The notes under the pieces are model-generated. The model saw nothing but the letters and a program-made list of their open reading frames with translations. It made no database searches and was not told the origin of the DNA. Below are positions 50,621-60,809 of a stretch of DNA of 64,000 bases, in pieces. How positions within the stretch are numbered: the first letter of the stretch is position 1; every line of letters starts with the position of its first letter. The stretch covers positions 1 to 64,000 of the forward strand of contig JAMPGL010000003.1 in the NCBI GenBank assembly GCA_023663945.1, written 5' to 3'. The DNA is from Lachnospiraceae bacterium (GTDB lineage: Bacteria > Bacillota > Clostridia > Lachnospirales > Lachnospiraceae). The translations under genes and the position numbers were made by a program.

Positions 50621-51070
50621 TTAATTAAACACTACTGGTTTCTCTATAAACTCTGTTTTCAGTACGATATAAGGGGTTGACGGCGCCTTTTTCTTAGCGG
50701 CGGCAGGGTCTGCCGGATCCGGTCCTAACAGCGTGGTATCCGCGTAAATGGCGTTTTCCGTCAGATAAAGGGCGTTGACCACAATACTGTATCCTCCGCT
50801 TACCTGTTCTCCGTATCCGATGCAGATATACAAAAAGCCGTTGTCCTGATAGGTCACCTTGAAGGGCTGCTCCTTCTTTTCTTCTATCACCGCTTTCAAC
50901 TCTTCCGGTATGTTCTCATCCGCCAGCACTGTAAACTCCAAATCCTTAATCTTTTCCATGGGATCCTTCTTTTCCCCGCATCCTGCAAGCAGGCTGATTA
51001 CAAGCAGTCCCAGCGCCCCCATAAGGCATTTCACATATTTTGTTGCACGATTTCTCATTGAATCACCCAT
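50621..51070 (-). CDS. PrcB-like lipoprotein
   Basis: 149 residues. Lipoprotein signal (GALGLLVISLLAGC), then a beta-rich domain (FTVLADENIPEELKAVIEEKKEQPFKVTYQDNGFLYICIGYGEQVSGGYSIVVNALY..) of the PrcB C-terminal type. In some bacteria PrcB assists a surface protease; here the HtrA gene is 79 bp upstream, which suits a partnership, but this is inference. Confidence 0.75.
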   Translation of the reverse strand: MGDSMRNRATKYVKCLMGALGLLVISLLAGCGEKKDPMEKIKDLEFTVLADENIPEELKAVIEEKKEQPFKVTYQDNGFLYICIGYGEQVSGGYSIVVNALYLTENAIYADTTLLGPDPADPAAAKKKAPSTPYIVLKTEFIEKPVVFN

Positions 51071-51148
51071 AAATTACGTCAGTTCCTTTTTATAATCTAT
51101 GAGTCCCTCTGAAAAAGAATGCCTTAATTTGCATTCAGTCAATATCGA

Positions 51149-52570
51149 TCACTGCATTTGCTTTCCCAGCGTTACGCTGATTACAGCCTCCTCGTAGCCC
51201 TCGTACACCATTCTCATCACCGTAAGCTCTACGGTATCGCCCGCCGCATAATAGCTCAGCTCTTCCTTGAGCTCCGACATGGATCCGATTTCTTCGCCGT
51301 TCAGTGCCGTGATGATGTATCCCCTTGCAATCCCGGCACGGTCTGCCGGCCCTCCTTCCACAACGGAGGATACATAAGCGCCCTGAGGTATCCCGTACGA
51401 CTCAGAATCATCCGCTTTCACATCAAGCCCGGTAATCCCAAGATAGCCCCTCTTATCCTCAGCAACCCTTGCCCTGGTCTCTTTGGACATCAAATTTTCA
51501 ATGATGGGCTTCACATCGGAAATCGGAATTGCATAGCCCATTCCTTCCACTGCCGAACCGCCGATTTTGTTGGAATTGATGCCGATCACTTCTCCCTGCA
51601 TGTTTAACAGGGCGCCGCCGGAATTTCCGGGGTTAATCGCCGCATCTGTCTGGATAAAGGTGTTAATTTCCACGTCGGAAGTCATATCCGGCAGTTCTCC
51701 ATCCGAGGCAGGAATGGCACGGTTTAATGCACTGACAACGCCGGTTGTAACCGACTGCCCGTATCCCAATGCGTTGCCGATGGCAATTGCCGGTTCTCCC
51801 ACGGTCAGGGAATCGCTGTCCCCTAACTTGGCAACCACGATAGAGTCCATGGTCTCACTGCCAATGTCCGCAAGCTGTACCGCAATCACTGCCAAATCTT
51901 TTTCAATATCGACGCCCTTGATCTGCGCCTGCGCCTGCGTCCCGTCAACAAACTGCACGGTCAGTTCCTCCGCCTGGGCTACCACATGCTGGTTGGATAC
52001 CAGCAGAAGCTCCGTATCGTTCTGTCCTACGATAAACCCGGAACCGGCGCTCCGCGCTTCACTGCTGTACTCCTGCCCAAAAAAGGACATTCTCTCCACA
52101 TAACGGTTATTGATGGACACCACCGAGGGCATAACCGCCTTTACCACTTCCGTCACATCCGTTACGGCAGCATAAGAGGGCGATGTCTGCGTCTGTGCCA
52201 GAGTATCCGGCTTAGTCTCTTCCGTCTCTGCCATTTCCTTTTCAGGAACCAGATCTGCCTGAGGCACTTCCTGAACCTGCTTTGTCTCGCTTTTACCGCT
52301 GAGGCGTTCTCCCAAAATATTTCCCGCCGTAGTCACTGCAAAAAATCCCATCCCTGCAAAAATTCCAAAGCAGAGACCGCAGCACAACGCCACTGCTATT
52401 TTCTTTCCGGCTCCAAAGCTCTTTTTGGGCTCCGGCGTATTTCTGCCGTAAGTTCCTCCCATAGCGCCCTGTCCGTATGCGCTTCCAAACTGATCTGTGC
52501 GCCCGTTTTCATTGCCCGCATGGCTGGTATCATAATGATAAGTGTTGTTTGGATAATTATTCTCGTACAT
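51149..52570 (-). CDS. HtrA/DegP-type membrane serine protease
   Basis: 473 residues. Cytoplasmic N-terminus rich in Asn/Gly/Tyr, one helix (VALCCGLCFGIFAGMGFFAV), a Glu-rich linker, then the trypsin-like domain with His in LLVSNQHVVAQA, Asp in DIEKDLAVI and Ser in NPGNSGGALLNMQG, and a C-terminal PDZ domain (GAYVSSVVEGGPADRAGIARGYIITALNGE). Surface quality-control protease. Confidence 0.93.
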   Translation of the reverse strand: MYENNYPNNTYHYDTSHAGNENGRTDQFGSAYGQGAMGGTYGRNTPEPKKSFGAGKKIAVALCCGLCFGIFAGMGFFAVTTAGNILGERLSGKSETKQVQEVPQADLVPEKEMAETEETKPDTLAQTQTSPSYAAVTDVTEVVKAVMPSVVSINNRYVERMSFFGQEYSSEARSAGSGFIVGQNDTELLLVSNQHVVAQAEELTVQFVDGTQAQAQIKGVDIEKDLAVIAVQLADIGSETMDSIVVAKLGDSDSLTVGEPAIAIGNALGYGQSVTTGVVSALNRAIPASDGELPDMTSDVEINTFIQTDAAINPGNSGGALLNMQGEVIGINSNKIGGSAVEGMGYAIPISDVKPIIENLMSKETRARVAEDKRGYLGITGLDVKADDSESYGIPQGAYVSSVVEGGPADRAGIARGYIITALNGEEIGSMSELKEELSYYAAGDTVELTVMRMVYEGYEEAVISVTLGKQMQ

Positions 52571-52695
52571 AGCAATTACCTCTTTTCCTTAAAACTTTCT
52601 CTCAGCATTGGCGGCAGGCCGCTTCTGCTCTCATCTTTCCTTTTCTTGAAGTATATTGGTTAATTGTGTACAATTTGTGATAAAAATTTGTTTTT

Positions 52696-53637
52696 TTATT
52701 GTTTCCAATAATCCTTATTCATGGAACATGCCGTTACCACCCTCCGGGGCAGTTTTTGATAACGCTTTCCCAGAAAAAATCCGGCGTATTTCCATGCGCT
52801 CTGCCAAAAAAGCTTAACAATAAGCCAAGGTCTCCCCTGACGGACCACATAGGCACAGGTCTTTTTGATCAGCCGTATCCCCTCAGATTCCGCAGTGATT
52901 CCCCCAAAGATTTCCGGATATTGGGCGTGGGACACCCCCAGGTCAAAGTTCCGGTGAAACTGCTGCAGGCCGCTGTAATTATGGGAATGGATCACCCGCG
53001 CATCGGCGGCGTAGGCAATGCTGTATCCCTCATCCAGCACCCGCCTTGCATAAATCATATCCTCATTAAAAATTGTCCGCGTCACAAATCCTCCCAGCAG
53101 GTCAAAGACCTCCCTCCGGTACGCCGCGCATACATTCGATGCAAAAAAAGCTTTAATCCCTATCTTGGGAATACTGTCCGCATCCTTTACGTTAGAGGTT
53201 TCCGGATAATTAAAGCCCCGGGTGAATGCCTCAAGCATCCCACAGTCTTTATCCGGAAGCTGTCTTCCATAAGAGACGGCAGTCTTTGGGTTCTCAAAGG
53301 GAGCCAGCAGGCGGACAATCATCTGTTCATCCTCCGGCAGGCAGTCGTCCGTCAGCATCACAAAATAAGGACTGTCCGAAAAGGATACTCCATAATTTCT
53401 GGTATTCCCGTGATCAAATTCGCTTTTGGCAATATGCCGTATCAGCAGATTATCATATTTTTGCAGTAATTCCCGCTCCGGGATTAATTCCTCAAGATAT
53501 TTCTTTTCCGTGTTGATGATGATAATCCTGTTGATATGCCGCTTCTGTTTATCCAGCATATCCAGTAACTGCAAAAATGTTTTATCCGGCTTATAGACCG
53601 GAATGATCACATCCGCCTCCGCCTTATTGATGCCCAC
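52696..53637 (-). CDS. Family 2 glycosyltransferase, rhamnosyltransferase-like
   Basis: 313 residues. GT-A start ADVIIPVYKPDKTFLQLL, FDHGNTRNYGVSFSDSPYFVMLTDDCLPED (sugar-nucleotide Asp pair) and later FNEDMIYARRVLDEGY. Rhamnan-type transferases share the HGNTRN motif. It lies after the LCP gene in the polysaccharide cluster. Confidence 0.87.
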   Translation of the reverse strand: MGINKAEADVIIPVYKPDKTFLQLLDMLDKQKRHINRIIIINTEKKYLEELIPERELLQKYDNLLIRHIAKSEFDHGNTRNYGVSFSDSPYFVMLTDDCLPEDEQMIVRLLAPFENPKTAVSYGRQLPDKDCGMLEAFTRGFNYPETSNVKDADSIPKIGIKAFFASNVCAAYRREVFDLLGGFVTRTIFNEDMIYARRVLDEGYSIAYAADARVIHSHNYSGLQQFHRNFDLGVSHAQYPEIFGGITAESEGIRLIKKTCAYVVRQGRPWLIVKLFWQSAWKYAGFFLGKRYQKLPRRVVTACSMNKDYWKQ

Positions 53638-53708
53638 TCCTAACCTCCATGATGGCAGACGCCTGGCAGGCTTCCTCGTTAAAAGCCCCTGCGGTTCTGC
53701 ATCTTTGT

Positions 53709-53737
53709 AAAAAGGGACCAGCTTCCGTTGGTCCCTT
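53709..53737 (-). terminator. Terminator of the LCP gene
   Basis: AAGGGACCA-GCTTCCG-TTGGTCCCTT; the minus-strand hairpin runs into TTTTTAC. Confidence 0.75.
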
Positions 53738-53770
53738 CCTGTCCTGTTTTTCTATCCTGTCCTGTTCTTT

Positions 53771-54946
53771 TTATTTAATGTACTGACTGGTATCTGACTT
53801 AATCTTTTCGCTGTATTCTTTCACCTGTTCAGAAGGTTCATATTCATAATCCTGAAATAGGAATCCGTGAAGCCACTTAACGTTCTCCGTCAGATCCGTA
53901 GGCACCACGCAGCTTCCCTTGGCGCCGATATTTCCGGTGGCAAGCATATCCATATCCGGGAATCCTGCCTGGTCTACCACCTCGTACTTGGTGACCTCCG
54001 CCAAGAGCTCTAAGATCTCCGAAAGATCCAGAGAGGTATAAATCTCGTTGAACACATTGTCCGCAATCTCATTCAAGGTTGCAGGGGACGCCTTCTTTGC
54101 CTTCTCCGCAATGGCAAGCAGAACCGTCCGCTGACGCTGGGTACGCTGGAAGTCATTTCCCACATGACGGATACGGCAGTAAGCGGTTGCCTGCAGACCG
54201 TTCAAGTTCTGTTTTCCGGGCGTGGTGACCGGCGTGTAATCGGTTCCTGCATTGGCTGTGAAATGTTCGCCGTCAGTGGTCTTTCCTACCATACTGATCT
54301 GATAATTGTTCAGATGCAGAATTTCCGCTTCCGTAACTTCGATCTCCACTCCTCCAAGCGCGTCAATGGTATCCCGGAGTCCTGCAAATCCCACTGTGAC
54401 AAAATCCGTGATATTCATATCCAGATTCATGTTCAGCATGTTCATTGCCATCTTGGGACCGCCCTTGGCGTAAGCGGAGTTACATTTATTATAAGTATCG
54501 TTGCTCAAATTCAGATAACTGTCGCGGTAAACGCTGACCAGTCTGCATTCTCCGCTGTCAAGATTCACGGAAGCAATCATAATGGTATCGCTCCGGGTGT
54601 TCTTATCCAGCGCTCCGGTGGTAGAATCCACGCCGAACAGCGCAATATTCCGATACCCCTTCATGGTCGTCTCTATCCGCTCTTCCACCGCAGGATTAAT
54701 CACAATCTCCTCTTCCGGAATGTCTACTTTTCCAACCTTTTCTGTTTTCAGTACGCCGTAAAGCACCACGACCATAATCAGCAGAACAAAAATCTCTACA
54801 ACAAAAAGTACGATCTTGCCGCCCTTTTTCTTTTTCTTCTTATGGGGAGCCGCCTTGTGGGGCGCGCCTTTCTTTTGGTGCACTTCTCTTTCCGGTTCGT
54901 GTTTCACCGGTTTCTTCTTAACCGGCTTTTTCGATGCTGTTGTCAT
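53771..54946 (-). CDS. LCP-family wall polymer transferase
   Basis: 391 residues. Very basic cytoplasmic start (KKPVKKKPVKHEPEREVHQK), one helix (GKIVLFVVEIFVLLIMVVVLYGVL), then the LytR-CpsA-Psr domain: RNIALFGVDST, NTRSDTIMIASVNLDSGECRLVSVYRDSYL and the Arg-rich RIRHVGNDFQRTQRQRTVL. It moves glycan from its lipid carrier to peptidoglycan. ATG at 54946 keeps the proper gap to GGGAG. Confidence 0.92.
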   Translation of the reverse strand: MTTASKKPVKKKPVKHEPEREVHQKKGAPHKAAPHKKKKKKGGKIVLFVVEIFVLLIMVVVLYGVLKTEKVGKVDIPEEEIVINPAVEERIETTMKGYRNIALFGVDSTTGALDKNTRSDTIMIASVNLDSGECRLVSVYRDSYLNLSNDTYNKCNSAYAKGGPKMAMNMLNMNLDMNITDFVTVGFAGLRDTIDALGGVEIEVTEAEILHLNNYQISMVGKTTDGEHFTANAGTDYTPVTTPGKQNLNGLQATAYCRIRHVGNDFQRTQRQRTVLLAIAEKAKKASPATLNEIADNVFNEIYTSLDLSEILELLAEVTKYEVVDQAGFPDMDMLATGNIGAKGSCVVPTDLTENVKWLHGFLFQDYEYEPSEQVKEYSEKIKSDTSQYIK

Positions 54947-55115
54947 AAAAACCATCTCTCCCTTTTTGTATATTGAAATCACTTTCGGGCCTTATCCTCT
55001 GTGAGTTTGGAAATACTGCGTCCTCTCACAACTAACTATTCTCTCACAAAACAACTATTTAAGCAAGCCCTGCGGAAGTTTTTTAATGTATCCTTAAGAT
55101 TTGTAAATATGGACT

Positions 55116-56525
55116 TTAATATGCATTTTTGTTGATGAAACCTTTAAAGAATGTCAGGAACATAATCTTAATGTCCATCGACATGGTCCAGTTTTCAATG
55201 TAAAACAAATCAAATTCAATCCTCTTGCGGATGGAGGTATCTCCCCGGTAACCGTTAATCTGCGCCCATCCGGTCAATCCCGGACGCACCTGATGCTTGA
55301 TCATATAACGGGGAATCTCCTCTTTAAACTTCTCCACAAACTGCGGACGCTCCGGTCTTGGTCCCACCAGCGACATCTCTCCCACCAAAATGTTAAAAAG
55401 CTGGGGAAGCTCATCTAAGCTGGTCCGCCGTAAAAATTTGCCAACCTTCGTGACGCGGGGGTCATCCTTCACCGTCCACGCCTGCTCCTCCGCGGAGGGT
55501 CTTTGCTGTTCCATAGTACGGAATTTGTACATATGAAAAGGCTTATTGTGAAGCCCTACCCGCTCCTGCTTAAAAATAATCGGTCCCCGGCTGGTAAACC
55601 GGATTGCCAGTGCCGCCGCCAGCATAACAGGGGAAGAGACCACAATCCCTAAGGTGGAGCCTACAATATCCACAGCCCTCTTTGCTACCCAGTTTAAAGT
55701 GTTGGTCAGGGGCACATACCGGATATTGATTACCGGAAGCCCCATCAGATCCTCCGTATAAGGATGGCTTGGCACAAGAGAATTATAATCAGGAATAAAC
55801 TTTGTGTGGACGCCGGACTTTTCGCACAAATCCACAATGTTTTCCAGATGGTCGTAATCCTTAAGCGCTAAAGTGATTGCAATCTCATCCAGCTTATTCT
55901 CCGGAAGAATATACTTAATATTCTCCACTCTCCCCACCACTTTCACGCCCTTGTAAATCGTTCCGCTGGGAATACGGTCATCCAAAATGCCCCGGATCAC
56001 ATATCCCCATTGGGGATTGGCGTTGATTCTGGAGATATACTCCTCCGCCGCTCTGGAATACCCCACCAGAAGCATATATTTCAGGTTGTAGCCCTTTTTG
56101 CGGAAATAAAGAAGCATATTCCGGATCAATGTCCGGCAGATGGTGGCCGCGATCACGTTGATAACAAAAAAGGCACCCATCATAAAACGGGAGAAGTGAT
56201 TCTGCTTGACCATGTACAAGAATACGATAAAGCCTACGATTCCCACGGTATTGGCTTTTAGAATCCCTTCCAGCTCATACTTCCGTCTGGTGGCGCGCTT
56301 CGGAGCATACATATTGAAGAAGTAATACAAAATGATATATTCGGGTATAACAAAATAGAGGTAACTAAAATAGACCCTCGTATCAAGTGCGCCTGCCCCG
56401 GGCTCTGTATCTGCAAAGACCGTGCAGAACTTAATATACCATGCAAGCAAGTAGGAGACTGCCACAACCAGGGCATCCACCAACAAGTGCAATCGATTGA
56501 AAAGCTTCTGATTGTCCTTTATCAT
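55116..56525 (-). CDS. WcaJ-type undecaprenyl-phosphate sugar phosphotransferase
   Basis: 469 residues. Four or five N-terminal membrane helices, a Rossmann-like central part (KYMLLVGYSRAAEEYISRIN), and the C-terminal catalytic domain: KRAVDIVGSTLGIVVSSPVML, FKQERVGLHNKPFHMYKFRTM, LRRTSLDELPQLFNILVGEMSLVGPRPE. It places the first sugar phosphate on undecaprenyl phosphate. Confidence 0.94.
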   Translation of the reverse strand: MIKDNQKLFNRLHLLVDALVVAVSYLLAWYIKFCTVFADTEPGAGALDTRVYFSYLYFVIPEYIILYYFFNMYAPKRATRRKYELEGILKANTVGIVGFIVFLYMVKQNHFSRFMMGAFFVINVIAATICRTLIRNMLLYFRKKGYNLKYMLLVGYSRAAEEYISRINANPQWGYVIRGILDDRIPSGTIYKGVKVVGRVENIKYILPENKLDEIAITLALKDYDHLENIVDLCEKSGVHTKFIPDYNSLVPSHPYTEDLMGLPVINIRYVPLTNTLNWVAKRAVDIVGSTLGIVVSSPVMLAAALAIRFTSRGPIIFKQERVGLHNKPFHMYKFRTMEQQRPSAEEQAWTVKDDPRVTKVGKFLRRTSLDELPQLFNILVGEMSLVGPRPERPQFVEKFKEEIPRYMIKHQVRPGLTGWAQINGYRGDTSIRKRIEFDLFYIENWTMSMDIKIMFLTFFKGFINKNAY

Positions 56526-56583
56526 ACCTTGCTACCTTCTTGCAAACATTCTACAATATTATTTCCAAAAGTACAACTTTAAA

Positions 56584-57546
56584 TTATTTCAGGAGTCTTA
56601 GCAGGTTCGCCCACAACTGCCCCTGTATCCAAAAATAATGCTTCAAATTTCTCCACCGGAAGCGCACTTTGTTTCCCCTGCCCTTCCAAGAGGCGGAGAG
56701 TTCGATTCCCTGCGAAATCCCCTCTAAATAAGCGCCTCCCAAGCCCTTTCCGGCAAAAAAGACCACTTTGCACAAATATCCTATTAGGAGAAACGGGAGA
56801 TTTAAAAGCATCTGCAAAAAGGGCATATTTTTATAAATCAGGTAAACGCTGTTTCCGGCGGAAAGCTTTACCTTAAATTCATTATGCCTAGAACCGCTGA
56901 CCGCGCTCCCAGCGTGATAAACAACCGCCTCCGGTACATACCTATTAGCATATCCATAAATATTTGCACGATACCCTATGTCAACGTCTTCCAAATAGGC
57001 AAAATGATTTACGTCAAAATAACCAATCTGCTCAAAAACGCTCTTCCGGTAAAGCGCGCAGGCGGCACAGGAGGAAAACACTCTGTCCGGTTTCTGCCAC
57101 AGTTCACCGGACTTTCCTTTTCCTCTGGCAAAAGCCCACCCAAGGGCGCAGTAAAAGTCCCCAGCTCCATCCAGCTTGTCCGGCTCGCGGAGGCTGAAAA
57201 TCTTTGCAGCCGCCGAAAATGCTTCCGGCGTGCGGTCCAGTTCCTCTGTCAAACGCTCCGCCATCTCTGCATCCACCACCGTATCGTTATTCAGCAGAAG
57301 GACATATTCTGTCCGGGCCGCCTGAATGCCTGCATTGACCGCCGCCGAGAATCCGCGGTTCTCATCAAACAAAATAATCTCCGTTTTGGGAAACCGGTCC
57401 CAAACCTGATTAATGCTTCCATCCTTCGAAGCATTGTCAACCACGATCACATGCAGCGGTATACTGCTGTTGTAAACGGATTCTAAACAGTTTTCTAAAT
57501 AATCGATACCATTATAGTTGGGAATCACCACCGTAACACGTGTCAT
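56584..57546 (-). CDS. Family 2 glycosyltransferase
   Basis: 320 residues. VTVVIPNYNGIDYLENCLESV, the nucleotide-sugar motif YVLLLNNDTVVDAEM and FDVNHFAYLEDVDIGYR with the acidic catalytic residue. The late hydrophobic stretch (LLNLPFLLIGYLCKVVFFAG) may touch the membrane. Fits with rhamnosyl or similar transfer. 15 bp from the next transferase gene. Confidence 0.9.
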   Translation of the reverse strand: MTRVTVVIPNYNGIDYLENCLESVYNSSIPLHVIVVDNASKDGSINQVWDRFPKTEIILFDENRGFSAAVNAGIQAARTEYVLLLNNDTVVDAEMAERLTEELDRTPEAFSAAAKIFSLREPDKLDGAGDFYCALGWAFARGKGKSGELWQKPDRVFSSCAACALYRKSVFEQIGYFDVNHFAYLEDVDIGYRANIYGYANRYVPEAVVYHAGSAVSGSRHNEFKVKLSAGNSVYLIYKNMPFLQMLLNLPFLLIGYLCKVVFFAGKGLGGAYLEGISQGIELSASWKGRGNKVRFRWRNLKHYFWIQGQLWANLLRLLK

Positions 57547-57560
57547 TATTAAACCCTCAT

Positions 57561-58943
57561 TTAATTAATCTTCTCTATCATGTCCGGATCCCACACAATC
57601 CGCCAGCCCTTTTGTCTGATCTTTTCGCAGAACCGAAGGCTCAATTCTTGATAATCCGCCTGGTCATTCAGACAGTTTTTCCAGTCAAACCTGCCGTTTC
57701 CGGAGTTACGCATATAGCCCAGCCCCAGCATTTCTCCCAGAACCTCTTCCGCCGCCGGGGATGCCTTCATACAGCGGATGTCCACAGCCTCCACCTCCTG
57801 CATCAGAGACGCCCGGTGCATATAGCCGCTGTATTCCCTGTGAAGCCCCTGATAAAGCACCTCTCCGTCCTTGGTGCAGGCGCCCCCCACGATTTGATTG
57901 GATTTATTTACAATTTTGCCCCCTACAACTGCGGTATCCTGACGGTTGGCAAACAAATCCGGCTGGTAATCCACCCGGTAAAATCCCAGATGGCGGATAT
58001 GGGACACCTTTCCTCTCCAATTCCGGCTCCGCACAAAATCCTCAACGGCACGCTTTCCTGCATCGTAGGCATACTGCTTGCTGGAAGGATTTTCGGCGGT
58101 AGACTGGTCGTGGCAGCGCCAGTGGTACAGCACCTTGGGAATATGGGCGATGGGCAGTTCCCTCTTGACCGTCCTCTGTTTATCCTTCCCAAGCATACTG
58201 CTCACAGCCCGAAGCACCAGATCGTAATCCTGCGCACCATCGCATACAGTCCGAAAACACAGCTCCTGCATCAATTGACGCTTCATCACTAGGAAATGAC
58301 AGATGTAATTATTGGATAAAATTAAATCAAGATTAAATTTCGGTTTTCTATTCACCTCAAAGAATCTGCTTCCGCTTCCGTCGCATTTATCCTCGTCAGA
58401 ATATAACATCTGTAATTGAATATTCTGCTCTTCCTGTGCATGAATTTCCTTTGCCATCTCGTAAAGCGCATCGGGCGCAAGCAGATCATCATGATCCAAA
58501 AGCGCCGCATAATCTCCCGTGGCGTACATCAGCGCCTGATTGGTGTTGGCGGATATTCCGGCGTTCTGCTTCAGCCTGCGGTATTTAATCCGCGGATCCT
58601 GATAACTTTTGACGATCTGCTCTACCCCGTCGCTTTCGCTGGCATCCGCAAGGAGCAGTTCAAAATTGTCGTAGGTCTGATCCAAAACCGACTGTAACAT
58701 AGCGCGCAGATATTCTTCCTTTGTCTCATAGGCGGGAACCAGAATGCTAAATTTAATCCCAAAGCCGGCGCCCTTCTCTTTTTGCGCAAGGAGCTCTTCC
58801 GGAGCAGGCGCTTCAAAATGATAATCGTCCGCCTTTTCCGTTTCCACTCTCTCCCTGACGGCGTAGTAAGCCTGCTTGATTCCGTTTTTTTTCAGATAAT
58901 TCAGTGTTTTTTTGAAATTGCTGATTTTGAAAATTTTTGCCAT
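57561..58943 (-). CDS. Family 2 glycosyltransferase with degenerate second domain
   Basis: 460 residues. First GT-A domain from about residue 55: FSILVPAYETKEEYLRAMLQSVLDQTYDNFELLLADASE, YAALLDHDDLLAPDALYEM. The second half (YRVDYQPDLFANRQDTAVVGGKIVNKSNQIVGG...) follows the plan of a second transferase but lacks a clear DXD. It extends the glycan; sugar unknown. Confidence 0.87.
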   Translation of the reverse strand: MAKIFKISNFKKTLNYLKKNGIKQAYYAVRERVETEKADDYHFEAPAPEELLAQKEKGAGFGIKFSILVPAYETKEEYLRAMLQSVLDQTYDNFELLLADASESDGVEQIVKSYQDPRIKYRRLKQNAGISANTNQALMYATGDYAALLDHDDLLAPDALYEMAKEIHAQEEQNIQLQMLYSDEDKCDGSGSRFFEVNRKPKFNLDLILSNNYICHFLVMKRQLMQELCFRTVCDGAQDYDLVLRAVSSMLGKDKQRTVKRELPIAHIPKVLYHWRCHDQSTAENPSSKQYAYDAGKRAVEDFVRSRNWRGKVSHIRHLGFYRVDYQPDLFANRQDTAVVGGKIVNKSNQIVGGACTKDGEVLYQGLHREYSGYMHRASLMQEVEAVDIRCMKASPAAEEVLGEMLGLGYMRNSGNGRFDWKNCLNDQADYQELSLRFCEKIRQKGWRIVWDPDMIEKIN

Positions 58944-58978
58944 ATCCTATGCCTGCCTTATGTTTTCTGCTATACGGC

Positions 58979-59005
58979 AAATCGCCCTGATTGCCAGGGC
59001 GATTT
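58979..59005 (-). terminator. Hairpin after pgcA
   Basis: AAATCGCCCTG-ATTGC-CAGGGCGATTT, 29 bases beyond the pgcA stop; no strong T run, so it may be leaky and let downstream transferases be read. Confidence 0.5.
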
Positions 59006-59033
59006 AAAGTTAAACAACATTCCCGTTATTTGA

Positions 59034-60755
59034 CTACAGGTAAGCTTTCAGGTCTTCCGTAAGCTTCTTCACCTTATCATCCGCATCCTGTAAGCTGCTT
59101 CCTTTGACTCCCATATAGAATTTAATCTTCGGCTCCGTGCCGGAAGGACGGGCACAGCACCAGGAATCATTGGTCAAATCAAAATAGAGCACGTTGGACT
59201 TCGGAAGCCCGGTAGGTTTCTGCTCTCCGCTCTCCATATCCGTAGTCACATTCCGGTCGTAATCCCGCAGTTCCTTGACAACAAGCTCTCCAAAATTCTT
59301 CGGCGGGTTTTCACGGAGCTTATCCATCATCTCCGCAATCTGCTTGGATCCATCGATTCCCTTTAAGGTAATCGCATACTGCGTCTCTTTGAAGTATCCG
59401 TATTTCTCGTAAAGCTTTAACATCTGATCCCATACGGTGATGCCGTTCTTCTTGCACCATGCCGCCACCTCGCACAGGCACATTACCGCAACTACGGCAT
59501 CTTTGTCCCTTGCATGGGTTCCCGCCAGACATCCGTAACTCTCTTCCAGACCGAATACATAGTTGTTTGAGCCTGTCTGCTCAAAAAGCTTAATCTGTTC
59601 TCCGATATATTTAAATCCGGTCAGCACTTCAATAAACTTCACGTCATAATCTTCGCAGATAGCCTTTGCCATATTCGTGGTAACAATGGTGGTCACCAGT
59701 GCCGGATTTTCGGGCATGGTCTTTGTCGCGGCTCTCTCCCTCAAAATATACTCCGCAATCAGCATACCGGACATATTTCCCGTAAAGGGCACGTATTCCC
59801 CGGTCTTGGAATCCAGTGCATAAATTCCCAATCTGTCTGCATCCGGATCCGTTGCGAGAACAATATCCGCATTCTTTTCCTTTGCAAGCTTAAGCGCCAA
59901 GGTAAACGCCTTGGGATCTTCCGGATTGGGGTATTCTAACGTAGTAAAGTCGGGGTCGGGAAGCTCCTGCTCCGGAACCACGTAAACATGCTTAAAGCCC
60001 AGCTCGGAAAGGATTCTTCTGACCGGGACATTGCCGGTTCCGTGGAAGGGTGAGTAGACGATGCGGATATCGTCCGCCACTTCCTTAATAATATCCGGAT
60101 GTATAATCTGCTTTTTCAGCTCTATCATGTAAGCATCGTCGATTTCACTGCCGATTACCTGATAAAGCCCTGCTTTTACCGCCTCATCCTTGTCCATGGT
60201 CTTAACCTGATGATAATCGGTAACCTTCTTGACCTCTTCAATAATCTCTTTGTCCTTGGGCGCCGTAACCTGTGCGCCATCTTCCCAATAAGCCTTATAT
60301 CCGTTATACTCCGGAGGATTGTGGCTTGCGGTGATTACGATGCCGGAAATACAGCCTAATTGGCGGAGCGCAAAGGAAAGCTCCGGCGTAGGGCGGAGAG
60401 CGTCAAATACATACGCTTTAATGCCGTTGGCAGCTAAGCAAAGCGCCGCTTCATCCGCAAATTCCGGGGACATCCTTCTGGAATCGTATGCGATTGCCAC
60501 GCCGCGGTCTTTTCCGCCCTGACTGATAATATAATTCGCAAGACCCTGAGTGGCTTTCCGCACCGTGTAAATGTTCATGCGGTTTGTACCGGCGCCGATC
60601 ACGCCGCGAAGACCGCCTGTGCCAAATTCCAGTTCCTTATAGAAACGGTCCTCTATTTCCTTTTCATTTCCTTCAATTCCTCGAAGCTCTTCTCTGGTTT
60701 TCTCATCAAAGTAAGCGTCTTTAAGCCAAAATTCATACTGCTCTTTGTAGCTCAT
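59034..60755 (-). CDS. pgcA: Phosphoglucomutase/phospho-sugar mutase
   Basis: 573 residues. Four-domain hexose phosphomutase: phospho-Ser loop GIVITASHNPPEYNGYK, metal loop VLATDPDADRLGIYA, sugar loop FGLEESYGCLAG and phosphate loop CARPSGTEPKIKFYMG. It interconverts glucose 6- and 1-phosphate for UDP-glucose. ATG at 60755 keeps seven bases from AGGAGG. Confidence 0.93.
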   Translation of the reverse strand: MSYKEQYEFWLKDAYFDEKTREELRGIEGNEKEIEDRFYKELEFGTGGLRGVIGAGTNRMNIYTVRKATQGLANYIISQGGKDRGVAIAYDSRRMSPEFADEAALCLAANGIKAYVFDALRPTPELSFALRQLGCISGIVITASHNPPEYNGYKAYWEDGAQVTAPKDKEIIEEVKKVTDYHQVKTMDKDEAVKAGLYQVIGSEIDDAYMIELKKQIIHPDIIKEVADDIRIVYSPFHGTGNVPVRRILSELGFKHVYVVPEQELPDPDFTTLEYPNPEDPKAFTLALKLAKEKNADIVLATDPDADRLGIYALDSKTGEYVPFTGNMSGMLIAEYILRERAATKTMPENPALVTTIVTTNMAKAICEDYDVKFIEVLTGFKYIGEQIKLFEQTGSNNYVFGLEESYGCLAGTHARDKDAVVAVMCLCEVAAWCKKNGITVWDQMLKLYEKYGYFKETQYAITLKGIDGSKQIAEMMDKLRENPPKNFGELVVKELRDYDRNVTTDMESGEQKPTGLPKSNVLYFDLTNDSWCCARPSGTEPKIKFYMGVKGSSLQDADDKVKKLTEDLKAYL

Positions 60756-60809
60756 TTCCATACCTCCTGATCCTGTATATTTTCTGAAATTAATTTTACC
60801 ACAATCTGC